DNA from: Pleurodeles waltl
Lineage: Eukaryota; Chordata; Amphibia; Caudata; Salamandridae
Length of the DNA: 64,000 nucleotides
NCBI RefSeq assembly: GCF_031143425.1
Contig: NC_090447.1
Coordinates: 136,481,106 to 136,545,105 of the forward strand
Reading direction: 5' to 3'
The notes under the pieces are model-generated. The model searched no databases. It was not told where the DNA came from and was given only the letters and a program-made list of their open reading frames with translations. The position numbers and the translations under genes are program-made. Shown piece by piece: positions 10,659 to 21,825 of the stretch. Within the stretch, counting starts at the first letter, position 1. Each line of letters starts with the position of its first letter.

Positions 10659-12200
10659 TTATTTCCTGGTGGGGGTCTTGGCAATGTTCTCCGGCTTCTG
10701 CTTGGATCGCAGGGACCTTTTGCATGGTGATTCTCCTTCTGCAGGGGGTGGGGTGCTGGTGGCCTTTTGTTCCAGTGGCAGGGTCTCCTGTCCACTAGCA
10801 TCAGCAGGGGTGGAGGGCTGTTCATCGGTGTGGCTAGTGTCAGGGGCCTATTGTTGTGCCACTGCCTCCCTCATGGTGTTGGCCATGTCTGCCAGCACCC
10901 CTGCAAAGGTGACCAGGGTGGCGTGGATGTCTTTAATGTCCTCCCTGATCCCCAGGTACTGTCCCTCCTGCTGCCGCTGGGTCTCCTGCAGCTTGGCCAG
11001 TATCTGGCCCATGGTCTCCTGGGAATGGTGGTATGCTCCCAGGATGTTGGTGAGTGCCTTGTGGAGAGTGGGTTCCCTGGGCCTGTCCTCCCCCTGTCGC
11101 ACAGCAGCCCTCCCAGCTTCCCTGTTGTCCTGTGCCTCTGTCCCCTGAACCGTGTGCCCACTGCCACTGACCCCAGGTCCCTGATCGTCCTGTGTTTGTG
11201 GGGTTGCCTGGGGTCCCTGTAGTGGTGGACACACTGCTGATTGACGTGTTCTAGGGACAGAGGGATGGGCCCGCTGTGTGGGTGCTGTGGTGGTGTTTCC
11301 TGAGGGGGAAAGCTCTGTGGGGGTTTGGGAATGTGGCTAAGTCACCAACTGTCCAGAGGTCCCTGATGTGCCAGGTTGGTCATCCTGATCCAAGTGTGCA
11401 GAGCTGCTGTCATCACTGTGGGCCTCTTCTATGGGGGACTGGATGATGCAGGCACCTCTTCTCCAGTAACTGTGTGTGGGGGTCCTGTGGGGATGTAAAT
11501 GCAGTGTTATTGTTTCTGCGTGTGACATCTTGTGCATGGGTATGTTTCCCTCTATGGTTGTTATTACCAAGGCAGCTGTGGATTGTGTGAGTTATGATTT
11601 GGTTGGCTAAATGATTGCCACTAGTGTACATGCTGTGGTGATGGGTGTCCATGCAGGTCTGTGATGGGGGTCCTTGCATTGGTGTAGCATGCAGGACTTG
11701 GTATTGGGATGGGTGGGTTGTGATGGGGGGTATATGTGAGGTGGTGGAGTGATGGGGGTGAGGGTAGGGGTAGGAGTTTGTGATGGCATGCAGGTGGGGG
11801 GGATAAAGTAGTAATGATTTGACTTACCAGAGTCCAGTCCTCCTGCTACTCCTGCCAGGCCCTCAGGATGCATGATCGCCAAGACTTGCTCCTCCCATGT
11901 TGTAGTTGTGGGAGAGGAGGTGGGGGTCCACCACCAGTCCTCTGTACAGCTATCTGGTGCTACCACGGAACGCACTTTCCCCCGTAGGTCATTCCACCTC
12001 TTCCTGATGTCATCCATTGTTCTTGGGTGCTGTCCCACGGCATTGACCCTGTCCACGACTCTCCACCATAGCTCCATCTTCCTAGCAATGGACGTCCGCT
12101 GCACCTGTGCTACAAATAGCTATGGCTCTACGAGGATAATGTCCTCCACCATGACCATTAGCTCCTCCTCTGAGAACCTGGGGTGTCTATGTGGTGCCAT
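10659..12200 (-). pseudogene. Harbinger Myb/SANT-like DNA-binding protein, copy B (two exons, broken)
   Basis: The ATG at 12200-12198 opens MAPHRHPRFSEEELMVMVED, the first Myb/SANT helix. The domain continues as SIARKMELWWRVVDRV and RTMDDIRKRWNDLRGKVRSVV, the usual trihelix signature (W..V...R....I..RW.DL). Exon 1 ends at 11828 with a GTAAGT donor. Exon 2 begins at 11460 after CTGGAG and runs to TAA at 10661-10659. Exon 2 encodes an acidic, Ser/Gln-rich linker, a likely coiled coil (KALTNILGAYHHSQETMGQI and LQETQRQQEGQ), and a basic tail (KRSLRSKQK). Lesions: TAG at about 12117, a 1-nt frameshift near 11440, TAG at about 11334 and TAG at about 10845. It is not a close copy of Myb-A; the two share only the general fold. 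Family role: DNA binding and transposase import. Confidence 0.8.
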
Positions 12201-12744
12201 GGGTGTAGTGTGAGTGGTGTGTGTGAGGGTGTGTGAGGTGATGTGTTGGGGTGTGTGCTGTGAGGTGCGTGGATGGTGTATGGGTGATGGTGTTTTGTGG
12301 CTCTGATTCAGTGGGTGCTCCTGGCTTGTCTCTCTCTCAGTTGTCAATTTTTTTTTTTCCTAAAGGGTTGTGGGTAGTGTGTATGTATATTTTATATTGG
12401 TATGGGTGTGTGGGTGTGGTGTGTGTATGTGTGTCAGGTGTGTGTAGTTTGAATTGTCCAATATAGTGTTGTTTTGTTAGTGTGTGTGTATTTTGAGTAC
12501 GGCCGTCTGTACCGCCAATGGTTTACCGCAGTTGAATGTCCGCCGCGGTGATTTGTGGGTCATGATGCTTCGGGCGTATTTCTGTTGGCGTAACGGTGTG
12601 GGTTTTGGTACCGCCATTTCATCACTGACCTTTGGGCTGGCGGACTTGTGTGTGTGTCTGTATAGTGGCGGATTTCAATGTGTGGGTCATAACACATGCA
12701 GCAGTATAGCCCCGCAGTTGCGGTATGTTGGTTGCAGTCAGCAT
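12201..12744. other. Subterminal region of the Harbinger right end
   Basis: A GT-rich tract (12190-12470, mostly TGTG/GGTG strings) precedes a GC-rich part with CCGCCAATGG, CCGCGGTG and similar strings at 12500-12740. Such CCGCC/GGCGG strings resemble those of other hairpin elements in the window (38.0 kb) and are plausible transposase or Myb binding sites. Confidence 0.4.
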
Positions 12745-12786
12745 GGCGGTAAGTGGCACTTACCGCCAATGTCATAATAAGGGCCC
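12745..12786. repeat. Probable right terminal hairpin of the Harbinger element
   Basis: GGCGGTAAGTG and CACTTACCGCC form a palindrome at 12745-12767. It is followed by AATGTCATAATAAGGGCCC ending at 12786. Harbinger ends are short inverted repeats flanked by a 3-bp duplication, and this terminus resembles one. The matching left end was not found, so the assignment is tentative. Confidence 0.45.
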
Positions 12787-12806
12787 TACTGTCTCTAGTA
12801 TATGTG

Positions 12807-14050
12807 TTATGGGTACACAGGTGATTGAGCCCAGGAGTGAAGGAGAACAGGTAGGCAACTGTCCCATGAACTGGTGGCAGTCCTTCTGCTGCTCAGGGTA
12901 TCAGATAGATTGACAACTCCTACTGACACATATTTCTTTTTAGAGGATAGGAGGTCAGTTAGAGGCTCACTCACCTCTTCCACTTCATTATCTGTCACCA
13001 TGAGCACGGTGACCTCAATCCTCTCATAGTGTAGTTTGAGGCAGTTTACATGGAGTACCCTTAAAGGGTTTCTGTGGTTCTTGACGTCTACTAAGTTAGT
13101 GGCTTCCTCCTTTCTCTCCTTCACCTCATAAGACCCTATCCAATGGTCTTGGAGGCCCCTGGGCTCCACTGGCTCCATTATCCACACTTTCTGGCCAGGC
13201 TTAAACTCTACCAGCATGGCCTCCTGGCTGTACCAAAGTTTCATGACCTCCTGTCTGGCATCTAAATATTCAGAAGCCTTCTTCCAGAATGTTTACATCA
13301 GGCTTCTGAATGGTAGCATGTAACTAAACAAATCTTGGAGGACATCTTGGGAGCTGCCCCCACCCTTCCTATTCCACACTGAAAGGTCTCCTAACAGGGT
13401 ATCCATGGAGGAGTTAAAATGGGCCTCCCTGTAGGCAAAAAGCAGGTCTGGTAAGAGGATGCCCAACTTCTACCTCATGAGGACAGATAGGCCCATAGTC
13501 ATGCCTTTCAGGTTCTTGTTGAATTTTTTAACTAACCCATTGGTTTGAAGATGATATGGTGTGAAGAACTTGTATATTACCCCACACAATCTTCCCACCT
13601 GGACTTCATGTAGGCTAACTTGAAGCTGGTGCCCCTGTCAGACACCAATTTCTTAGGGAACCGCACTCGGGCAAAAATCCCCATCAAGGTTTTAGCCACT
13701 CAAGTTGCAGTTACAGAACTCAGAGGGATAGCCTCTGGGTATCTAGTCACATGGATCACCAAAACTAGAATGAAGCTGTTGCCTCAGGAAGTTTTGGGGT
13801 CCAAGGATTCAACAATGTTCATGCCCATCCTTTCAAGGGACTGTCAAAGACAGTTAAGGGATTCAGGGGAGCCTTGAGGTTTTTCCTGGTTTTACCACTG
13901 GCCTAGCAGGTGGAGCATGCCCTGCAGAATGTATCTGAGGCTGTCTTCATCCAGTGCCAAAAAAAGTGGGAGACAAGCCTTGCAAAGGTCTTGTCCCCCC
14001 CAGATGTCCTGCTAGGGGTATATCATGAGCCAATCTCAGGAGTAAGACCC
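12807..14050 (-). pseudogene. Ty3/gypsy integrase, degenerate
   Basis: Minus-strand reading shows an integrase core: ILVLVIHVTRYPEAIPL, then SDRGTSFKLAYM (second catalytic Asp region), then HLQTNGLVKKFNKNLKGM, where the Glu-containing ER of the family motif reads KK. LLFAYREAHF follows. The C-terminal domain is the best-preserved part (frame 13244-12807): FKPGQKVWIMEPV, then QDHWIGSYEVKE, then HVNCLKLHYER, the SH3-like barrel of gypsy integrases. Several stops interrupt the core. It would insert retroelement cDNA into the genome, but this copy cannot work. Confidence 0.8.
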
Positions 14051-15796
14051 TGTAATACTAGGTGACTACAAACATAGACATTGGCCCATGCACAGATGCC
14101 ATAGGCACACTATACAGGTGGTCATTCTCTAAATACATAAAGTGATCTTCAGAGTTGTCACCAGTTGCCTGGTCTTCAGCTTGCATCTCAAGCATTCTAG
14201 GGTTGTGCACTCTTTTGTTGTCTTGCAAAACTCCTCCATGCAAGGCCCACCCTCAACTTGTTATCCAACAAGCTCAAGCAGGTCTTCCAGGGCAGCAATG
14301 TCCTCCTTGTAGGTTCTAAGACAGCCTCCTAGGGTGCCTCACTAACCTGTTATATGAGAGTTTTAGGAGCTGGCTTCCCAAGCTTCTTGCCCTTCCCTCT
14401 CTTGGAAGTTGCTTGGGCCAGTTTCCTAGGCTTCCTTTGGTCTCCCTTTGGTCAGCCATGGAATCTGTGGTCATACAGACCTGCTCAGGCAACCTTAACA
14501 TCTCCTGGTGTGACCTGAGCTCCACTTCCTTCCTGGCAGTGAACTGTAATTTATTGCCTAACAGGCAATCCACAGGCATGGTAGGGCTCACAGCTTCCTT
14601 AAGAGAACCTGAGACTCCCCATTTAAAGGGAAACAGATCCACTGTAAAGTGACTATAAGGTTTTTCTGCTACTACAACCTAGTGGAGTGTATTGGATGTC
14701 ACCTGCTGTGAGGACACCAGATGACAGGTTACCATAGTCATACTGGCTCCTGTGTCACTCATGGTCTATGCCTGTGCCCACTGATGGCAACCCACGGCCT
14801 ATACTTTGAAGTATGGGAAGGGATGTGGGCTTTGGGCACCATCTACTTGTCACCTAGGGACACTAGAGTAATCTGAGCTGTTCTTGCTATACAAATTGGG
14901 GCCGTCTCCTCACCAAGCGCTACACTGATGATCTTGGGTCTGCCAACCAGTGAGAGTCTGTGCCCTTTTGGAGCACTACAAATCAGCTTTTGTGTGTTCA
15001 GACCTGTAACACACAATGAGCTTGTTGATAAACCTTTCATAGTTAATATTTCCAAACCTATTTTTTCTTGTGGTTAGTCTTTTGGGAGTTCCCCGATGCC
15101 TTCCTGTGGACATTATAGTATTGACCCAGAAATCTGCCTTCTTAGCAAGCTCCCTGGAGGTCAGTGAGCGTATATACCACTAGGTAGGCATGTACAACAA
15201 ATATTAGGCATCTGCTCTCTCAGAGTCAGATTGTGCAGCCCAATATAGTCATTGACTTCGCTGCCCCTCACTCAGAAACTCAGTGCCTTGCTGAGATAAT
15301 CTAAGAAATCTACCCAACATTAGTTTGGGTGTTTGTGGCTGTCGCAGGCCATTCTCCTTTACTCTAAGGCCAGCTTATTCTCTTCAAAGGCCATCTTTGC
15401 AGCAGCCTTCTCCTTGGCTTCCTCCAAAATTTAACTTGGCCCTTTCCTGTTTGAGCTCTCTCTCAGCCTTTCTGCCCTCCAGCTCCTCTGGGGACAGACC
15501 ACAGAAAGCATCCTCCTCTTTGACCTGTGAAGAGTCTCCATTCTTAAAGGTGAGTTGTACTCCTTCTCTGAATGCTACAGCTTAGAGCCTGTTCCCACAT
15601 CCTCATCTTACCCCCCATAGCCTCATCATCATCCTCTGCTGTGTCCAGCCACTGGGGGGGGGATTCTCATAGGCCCTGAGAGACTTCTTAAGCTCATTCT
15701 TCTTGGAGCTCCTCTAGGCTGGAAGGCCCTCTCCTTACAGAATCATCTTAGCGCAGCTGCAGTGTACTTCTTCAGGTTACAGAACTTAAACTCCAT
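14051..15796 (-). pseudogene. Ty3/gypsy gag and protease, degenerate
   Basis: The gag start is taken at the ATG at 15796-15794 (MEFKFCNLKKYTAAALR), about 190 bases inside the LTR end. A stop follows almost at once, and later gag is broken into short frames. A cysteine/histidine-containing stretch near 15050-14900 may be the remains of a zinc knuckle. The protease is recognisable at about 14760-14560: DTGASMTMVTCHLV, with the catalytic D-T-G-A, then a VDCLLGNKL motif typical of retropepsin C-termini (frame 14642-14316). Integrase sequence begins some 300-500 bases later, so RT and RNase H are missing. Confidence 0.7.
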
Positions 15797-15982
15797 CCTT
15801 GCAGGTAGGATCACAGGTGCAGAGGGGTAGAATGAGGTGAGTTTTGTAAAGCAAAAATGGGTAATTAGGGGTGACGGACAAAAAAAACAAAATTGTATCA
15901 AATTATTTGTGACAGGAATGTGCATAATTCAGTATATGGCACCGCACCAACAAAAGTAATGGATTCCACCACTGAGCACCAA

Positions 15983-17890
15983 TGTGAGAAATTAGGTTAT
16001 TGGTTGAGGGGGCGGGGTGTAGCCCAAATCAAGCAACAGTCACAATCCTTGTCAGGGTGCACCACAAAAAGACACTAAATTAATGCATCTTTAAGCATCT
16101 GCTAGCTTGGCACAAAGGCAGTCAGGCTTAATATAGAGGCAATTTGTAAAGCAAACAGTAATAACATGAAAACTCAACACAAGAAAAATCATATACATAT
16201 TTTGAACAAATAGAGTACATTCTAATAGATTATTTGACATCAAAACAACAAAAATTCAATCAGCAGAACCCAAGTTATGATTTTGTGACGTTTAAAGTGA
16301 AAAATAGTGTCAATAAGATCAAGGGACACACCACAGACATCTAATCATGCCAGACTGGGGCAAAGGTGAAAGTTATGGCCTACAGAGATAGAGAACGGGC
16401 TGGATACATCAAGTGGACTGGGCCCAATTTCCCCTTCCTTTCAGACTTAAAACAAATTTTTATGAAAAATGTCCAAGATGTTAAGGTTTATTGGGGCAAG
16501 GCAGCCAGCGGTGTCTGAGGACAGGTGTCATAATCAGGGAGCTGCTGGATGAAGTCGTAGTGAGGATTCTAATTCCTACATTCTGACTTAGTCTCTTTTT
16601 TGGAAGTTGAACATCTCTAACAGAAAGAAGCTGCAGGCTGCAGCCTACACGTGCTCTAAGAGGTCAGATACCCCTTTGGCGAGGACCCGCTGAACAGAAT
16701 TTGCTGCAGCTGAAAAAATACTAGCTGGCCAGAGATTCATCATGGGTAAATCAGCTTGCAGCTAGGTCCTAGTCTCTTTTGAGTTTCATAGTACCTTTTG
16801 GTTGGATCTGGGGTATCTCAACAATTTTAGTATCACTTCCAAGGGTCCTGGACTGAGGGGCACTGCTTGGAGGGTCAGGACTAACTCAGGCTGGGTCCAC
16901 ATGCAGGTTTCAGATGGTTGGAGCCTTTTCTGTTACTGAGGCTCTGATAAGGAGGCCTTCCAACTAGCCAATGGAGTCACTCTGGTAGTCCTGGATTCAA
17001 GTAGAAGAGGAGGTCTCAAGCAGCAGGGCAGACTTCTGAAGGCACAAGCAGGCTTCAGGTGGCTGAACAATCCTTCTTGGTGGGGCAAAGCAGTCCTCTG
17101 AAGTACACAGCAGGCCACAGCAGCAGGCAGTCCTCCAATAATTCTTCAGCAAGTCTAGGAGTGAATTAAAGAGCGGGTCTGAGGATCCATTTTTATACTT
17201 GGTGGCCACTTTGAAGATGGAGAAATGTCTAGAGTCTTCCCCATACAGAAGTGTCTAGAATTATCTGCCTCCCTGCGCTGCTCTGAGTCTGTCTGCAGGC
17301 ATGCAAGGCTAGGTTGAATTAATTGTGTGCTAGCTGAGGCACAATCTTTTGTAGGGCTGTGCACTGGTTTACTCCCCATTCTGCGTGGGATGGTCCATTT
17401 AAGCACACCTAGTTGATATATTGTGTGGCTGTCTGAAAGGAATACAGAAAGGCCAATTGTCAACTACACCTAATCATGTGACCCAGGAACATGTTGCAGG
17501 CCCTAAATTGTAAAGACAAGGAAATAATAACTTTCTGAAAGTGGCATTTTCAGAATTGTGACTTAAAATCTGACTTTATTAATAAAAATGTTTCTAAATT
17601 ACAGTTACTCAGAAACCAGACATTGCTTTCCAACCTGCTCCCCAATCAAAGTTTACCACTTTTTTAAAATTCAATAGGTGAACCCAAAGTTACCTTATAG
17701 GAGAGGTAGGCCTCAGAGTACTGAAAAATTGATTTATGAGTTGTCCACTACGAGGATGGCTAAAAGTACATGCCCAAAATGTAATTACAATACATGCTGC
17801 CCAGTGGGCTATCTGGACCTAATTTAAGAATGACTTATATGTAATAAAAAGGCTTGGCAAATGGAGTTACTTTCAGAGCTGAGTGAAAAA
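15983..17890 (-). repeat. 5' LTR of the gypsy remnant (LTR-family copy D)
   Basis: On the minus strand this stretch ends in TTCTCACA at 15990-15983, directly before a candidate primer-binding site (TTGGTGCTCAGTGGTGG, 15982-15966) and the gag region. Its 3' part has the same TTACAAATTGCCT...TAAGCCTG...GCCAAGCTA block as copy B. Its 5' part (17850-17500) has the ATAAGTCATTCTTAA, AACTCATAAAT and ATGCCACTTTCAGAAAG landmarks. The exact 5' boundary against the LINE at 18085 is uncertain. Confidence 0.65.
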
Positions 17891-18084
17891 ATTCACTCCG
17901 TTTGCGAAGTTGGGGGAATTCCCGTAACTGCACTATGCATGCAATGCAGAGTTCCCACTAAATTTTACCATGGAATTCTTTTTTCATTAGCTCGCATGAG
18001 ACTTGCTTTGGTGCGCTCTGAAAAAGCAGCATTATACTTTTTGGGCACAAGATTTCAATCAATAAATTATGATCTGTGGTTGGG

Positions 18085-20790
18085 AGGTGCATTGGGATGA
18101 TGTTCCAGGTTTTTGCTGTGATGTGAGAGATGGAGAGTCCTTCACTTATGCCTTTGGAGAAGTGGGGAGTACGGGCAAGTCAAAGGAAAGTGGTGGAAGT
18201 TCATGAAGTGGTTAATGTACCCTGGTCCTTGGTTTTGTAGAGCCTTGTCTGCATCGGTCAGCAGTGTGAATTGGCATCTCTTCTGTACGGGGAGCCAATT
18301 AAATTGCCTGAGGTAGGGTGTGATGTGGGATCATTGGGGAAGGAAGAGGATAAGTCTAGCTGTGGTGTTCTAAATGGTCTGAAGTTTACATAGGAGGTGA
18401 GTGGCGACTCCTTTGGAGAGGGCATTGCCATAGTCCGGTCAGCCAGTGATGAGAATCTGTATCATGGTGTGTAGGGTTAGCCACTTGAAGATCTTAGAGA
18501 GCATTCGTAAATTGAGGAAGCAGGTAGAGGAGAAAGCATTGATCTGTGATATCACGGTGAGCTTGTTGTCAATGATGAGTCTGAGGTTTCTGGCATGGTC
18601 AGAGGGAGTGGGTGCAGGTCCTAAGTCTGATGGCCACTAGGAGTCATTCCATGTGTTGCTGCTGTTGTCAAAGATCAGTACTTCAGTTTTGTCTGTATTC
18701 AGCTGCAGGCAGTTCTTCATCCAGTCAGTAACACTTGTCATGCATCGGTAGAAGATAGTTCCAGTGGTGGAGGGGTCGTTGGTGAGTGAGAGGATGAGTT
18801 GGGTGTCATCTGCATAGGAAACTGTATTGAGAATATGCGATCTGATGATGTTGGCCAGCGGGGTCATATATGCTTTGAAGAGCATGGGGCTGAAGGATGA
18901 GCCTTTGGGGACACTCCAGGTGATATCCTTGGGTTCAGAGGTGAAAGGTGACAGGCGGATTTTCTGGGTTTTTCCGGTGAGGAAGGAGGTGATCCATTTC
19001 AGCGTGTCCCCTTTGATGCCAATGTGGTGGAGTTTTTTGATCAGCATGTGTTCGAATATGGTGTTGAAGGCTGCTTAGAGGTCGAGTAGGATCAAAGCTG
19101 CTGTTTCTCCTTGGTCAAGAATGGTTCGTATGTCATCGGTGGCTGTGATCTCAGCAGTTTCTGTTCTGTGATTGCTGTGAAAGCCGAATTGGGAGGCATC
19201 GAGTACCTGGTTCTTCTCCAGATATGATGTGAGTTGCTTGTTGATGATCTTTTCCAATGCCTTTGCTGGGAATGGGAGAAGAGAGATTGGCAGGTAGTTT
19301 TTAGGTTCTCTGGGATTGGTGGAGGGTTTTTTGAGTCGTGGTCTGACTTTGGCAGGTATTGGGAAATGTTGCAGTGGTGATAGAGGGGTTGAAGGAGGGT
19401 GTTGTGTTACTGGCTGACCCTTTGGTGTCCAAGGTTAAAGATGTGGTGCAGGCGTGGGTCTGTGGGAGCTCCTGAGTGAATGAATTTCATGGTGGAGGTG
19501 ATGTCCTGGGTGGAGAAGATGTTTCAGGTGGTTAGTGAGTGGTTGGTTTTGGTTACAGTGGTGGCATATCTGTAGCTGTGGGATGGGGTGCAAAGTTTCT
19601 GTATATGAATGTGATTTTGTCATGGAAGAAGTAGGTGAGGTTGTCGCACAGCTCCTGTGAGGGTGTGATTTTGTTTTCACTGGCAGCTGGGTTGGAGAAT
19701 TCCTTAACAATGTTGAAAGGTTCCTTGGTGTTGTTGGTGCTGGTTTTGATGCGTATGGCAAGGGCTGTCTTCTTTGTTGCCCTCAGCAGGCAGTGGTAGA
19801 GTTTGAGCTTAGGTCTTGAAGACTGCTCTGTCAGAGGTATCCTTGTTGGCAAGCCACCTTCTCTCCAGCTGTTTGCTGTCTTGTTTCATTGTTCCGAGTT
19901 CTTGGGTGTACCAGCTGGCTTTTTTTGGTGGATATGCTCTGGATGTTGCTCTTCTTGGGGACGATGCTGCTGGCACAATTGATGATCCAGAGATTGATGT
20001 ATTTAATTCCCTGTTCAAGATTGGTGGTGGCAGCGGCGTTGGAGGTGTTTATGGCATCCTCCCAGCTGGTATCTAATATTTTGTTCCACCTCTGGTGGGG
20101 GCGCTGATCATCTTGGGGTTGGAGGTGCAGGGGTTGAAGATGCTGAAGTGGGTGATGGAATGATCAGTCCATGTGAGTTCTGTGACATGGCTGTATTTGA
20201 TGCGGTTGCTGGAGGTGAAAATGGGGTCCAGTGTGCGTCCTGCAGTGTGTGTAGGGTCATGGACAGTCTAGGTCAATCCAAGGCTGCCTATAATGTCTCT
20301 AGGAGGTGTGCAGTGTTGTTGTCATTGGGGTTGTCAATGTGTAAATTAGGATCACCGAGGAAGATGTAGTATTTGGAGTCTAAGGCCAGGGGTGCAATGA
20401 AGTCTACAATGGTGTTGCAGAAGCTGGAGTGTGGGCCTTGGGGTCAGTATGTGATGGTTGTTCTGCCGCCCATGTGGAGCTTGAAGTTGAGATGCTCCAT
20501 GAGGGTGGTGGTGTTGTCAGTGGTACAATCTATGGTCTCTTTGTGGATGATGGCTGTTCCTCCTCCTGGTTTGTTGGCGTGGGCCTGGTGAGTGATTTGT
20601 TATCTTCTGGGGACAGCTGTGGCAAAGTCTAGGGTGTATGTAGGGTTGAGCCAGGTCTCGGTGAGGAAGACGATGTCGGGTGCGAGGGTGGTGATGATGA
20701 CCCTGATTTCACACTGCTAGTGCAGCTTCCGGCCACGACAGTGCCTCCTTGAACCTTTTTCATGATGCTGGTGAGTGCAAGTGACTGCAG
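18085..20790 (-). pseudogene. L2/CR1-like LINE, endonuclease and reverse transcriptase, broken
   Basis: Minus-strand frames give, from 20.7 kb downward: an APE endonuclease (TETWLNPTYTLDFATAV, AHANKPGGGTAI, FLGDPNLHIDN), a linker (20.0-19.45 kb), and RT. RT includes LISLLPFPAKALEKIINKQL, then DASQFGFHSNHRTETA, LILLDL, a motif-A region, and YADDTQLILSL at about 18810-18780. Motif A reads AAFNT where the family has an Asp (F-D-T), and a single TAA interrupts just before it. VTDWMKNCLQLNTDKTEVLIF follows. The 3' end (18.6-18.1 kb) retains a TWN..P.HL C-terminal motif. The SYADDT box and gene order fit the L2/CR1 group. It copies its own RNA into the genome by target-primed reverse transcription; this copy is dead. 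Confidence 0.8.
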
Positions 20791-21068
20791 CTGCACCACA
20801 AGCAGATTCTCTACTCAGGAAGCAGCTAACTCTACTCAAAAGGCATTTATAAGTTAACACTCTACTCAAGAAGCCTTTTTTTAACTTTACTTTTTTCAAC
20901 AGGAAGGAAGTGCCCCATAGACTCTAAATTTCTGTTCCTGTCCAGCAGCCTCTCCCAAATGCTTTGTCCATCTCCTGGTCACTTTGCACTTAGATTTCAA
21001 GGTGGAGGGATCACTCTCTCTGTCAGCTGCATATACTTCATCTGATTAAGGATTTTGTTAAGGACTTT
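20791..21068. other. Short unassigned segment upstream of the LINE
   Basis: It contains a small repeated motif on the plus strand, (T)CTACTCA(A/G)(G/A)A(A/G)GC, at about 20809, 20831 and 20861, spaced 22 and 30 bases. This may be the LINE 5' UTR. Nothing else is recognised. Confidence 0.35.
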
Positions 21069-21236
21069 GGGCCTAATTTAGATTTTGACGGACAGCTTAC
21101 TCCGTTACAATGATGACAGATATCCCATCCACCAAAATCTAAATCCCATAAGAAATAATTAGATTTATTTTTGGTGGGCGGGATATCCATCATCATTGTG
21201 ACAGAGTAACCTGTCCCCGATATCTAAATCAGGCCT
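21069..21236. mobile_element. Foldback MITE, about 168 bp
   Basis: The unit starts GGGCCTAATTTAGATTTTG and ends GATATCTAAATCAGGCCT, which are imperfect inverted termini. Interior arms pair along almost the whole length: CAATGATGACAGATATCCCA and CCACCAAAATCTAAAT on the left against ATTTATTTTTGGTGGGCGGG and GATATCCATCATCATTG on the right. The unit is therefore nearly one long palindrome. There is no coding capacity, and no clear target duplication was identified. It is likely a Harbinger-type non-autonomous element. Confidence 0.7.
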
Positions 21237-21825
21237 CTTGTTTTTGTGATATCACAAGTAAGTTCAAAAACTATTGTATAAAAGGTATTGTTTGTTTGAG
21301 AGGGCATGCACCAGTATTTATTTGTACTTTTATTCACTTTTCAAATTTGATTGGGATTGTGGTGGGAGGCCTGGCGTTTCAGTAGCAGCCTAGTCAATTT
21401 TCTGCATTTCATTTTTCATCTTTTGTAAAGGAAAATTGTTGCACAGTTTAGTAAATTTTCTCCATGTTTGTTACATTTGCAATATTTATTTATTTTACTA
21501 TGTGGCCTAATCTGCCAATCGGCCATATGGCCAGTAGGCCCAGTACTAGCCATCAATGCATGACAGAACTGTTTCTGTGATATATGCTGTTTAAATTAAA
21601 ACATAATTTAGGGCAGAGATGGCATTGGATTAAGTAAAAAATGTGGGGGTTTTTTGTATTTTTTTTTTGTTGCAAAAAGTGTTTAGGTAGGGATATATTT
21701 GATGCATTGGGAGGATGTATTTTGTAAAAATTTTAGAGCTCAGTTAATTTTTGTTTTTGCATTGCTGAATTAATGGAGGTGTTTTCTGCGGTGTTACCAT
21801 GCCTCTTTTGTCCGGCTACTGTGTG
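21237..21825. other. AT-rich unassigned spacer
   Basis: T-rich, low-GC sequence without an open frame of interest. There is a short palindrome-like GGCC cluster at 21504-21542 (TGTGGCCTAA, CGGCCATATGGCC). Confidence 0.45.

Larger units (their letters stand above)
6480..12786. mobile_element. PIF/Harbinger region: HARBI1 transposase with two Myb/SANT-like genes
   Basis: Three element-type genes lie back to back: a Myb/SANT-like gene on minus (8640-6705), a HARBI1-type DDE transposase on plus (9095-10166), and a second, different Myb/SANT-like gene on minus (12200-10659). Harbinger elements are known to encode a transposase plus one Myb/trihelix partner that binds the transposon ends and helps nuclear import of the transposase. 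The right boundary is suggested by a terminal hairpin at 12745-12767 followed by a GGGCCC string at 12781-12786. No left terminal repeat was found. The region may be one three-gene element or two nested or abutted Harbingers. Confidence 0.65.
12787..15982 (-). mobile_element. Ty3/gypsy internal region, internally deleted (gag-PR-IN)
   Basis: Read on the minus strand, the order is gag (from about 15796), protease (about 14740), then integrase (about 14050-12900). No reverse transcriptase or RNase H motif is seen between protease and integrase, although these normally sit there. The element directly follows the LTR at 15983-17890 on the same strand. Many stops mark an old copy. The 3' LTR is not evident; the Harbinger terminus lies immediately beyond the integrase end. 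Confidence 0.7.

Noticed and set aside
10669..11222. Two plus-strand frames of 150-160 codons
   Set aside because: They are the antisense of Myb-B exon 2, which has a recognisable coiled coil and basic tail on the minus strand.
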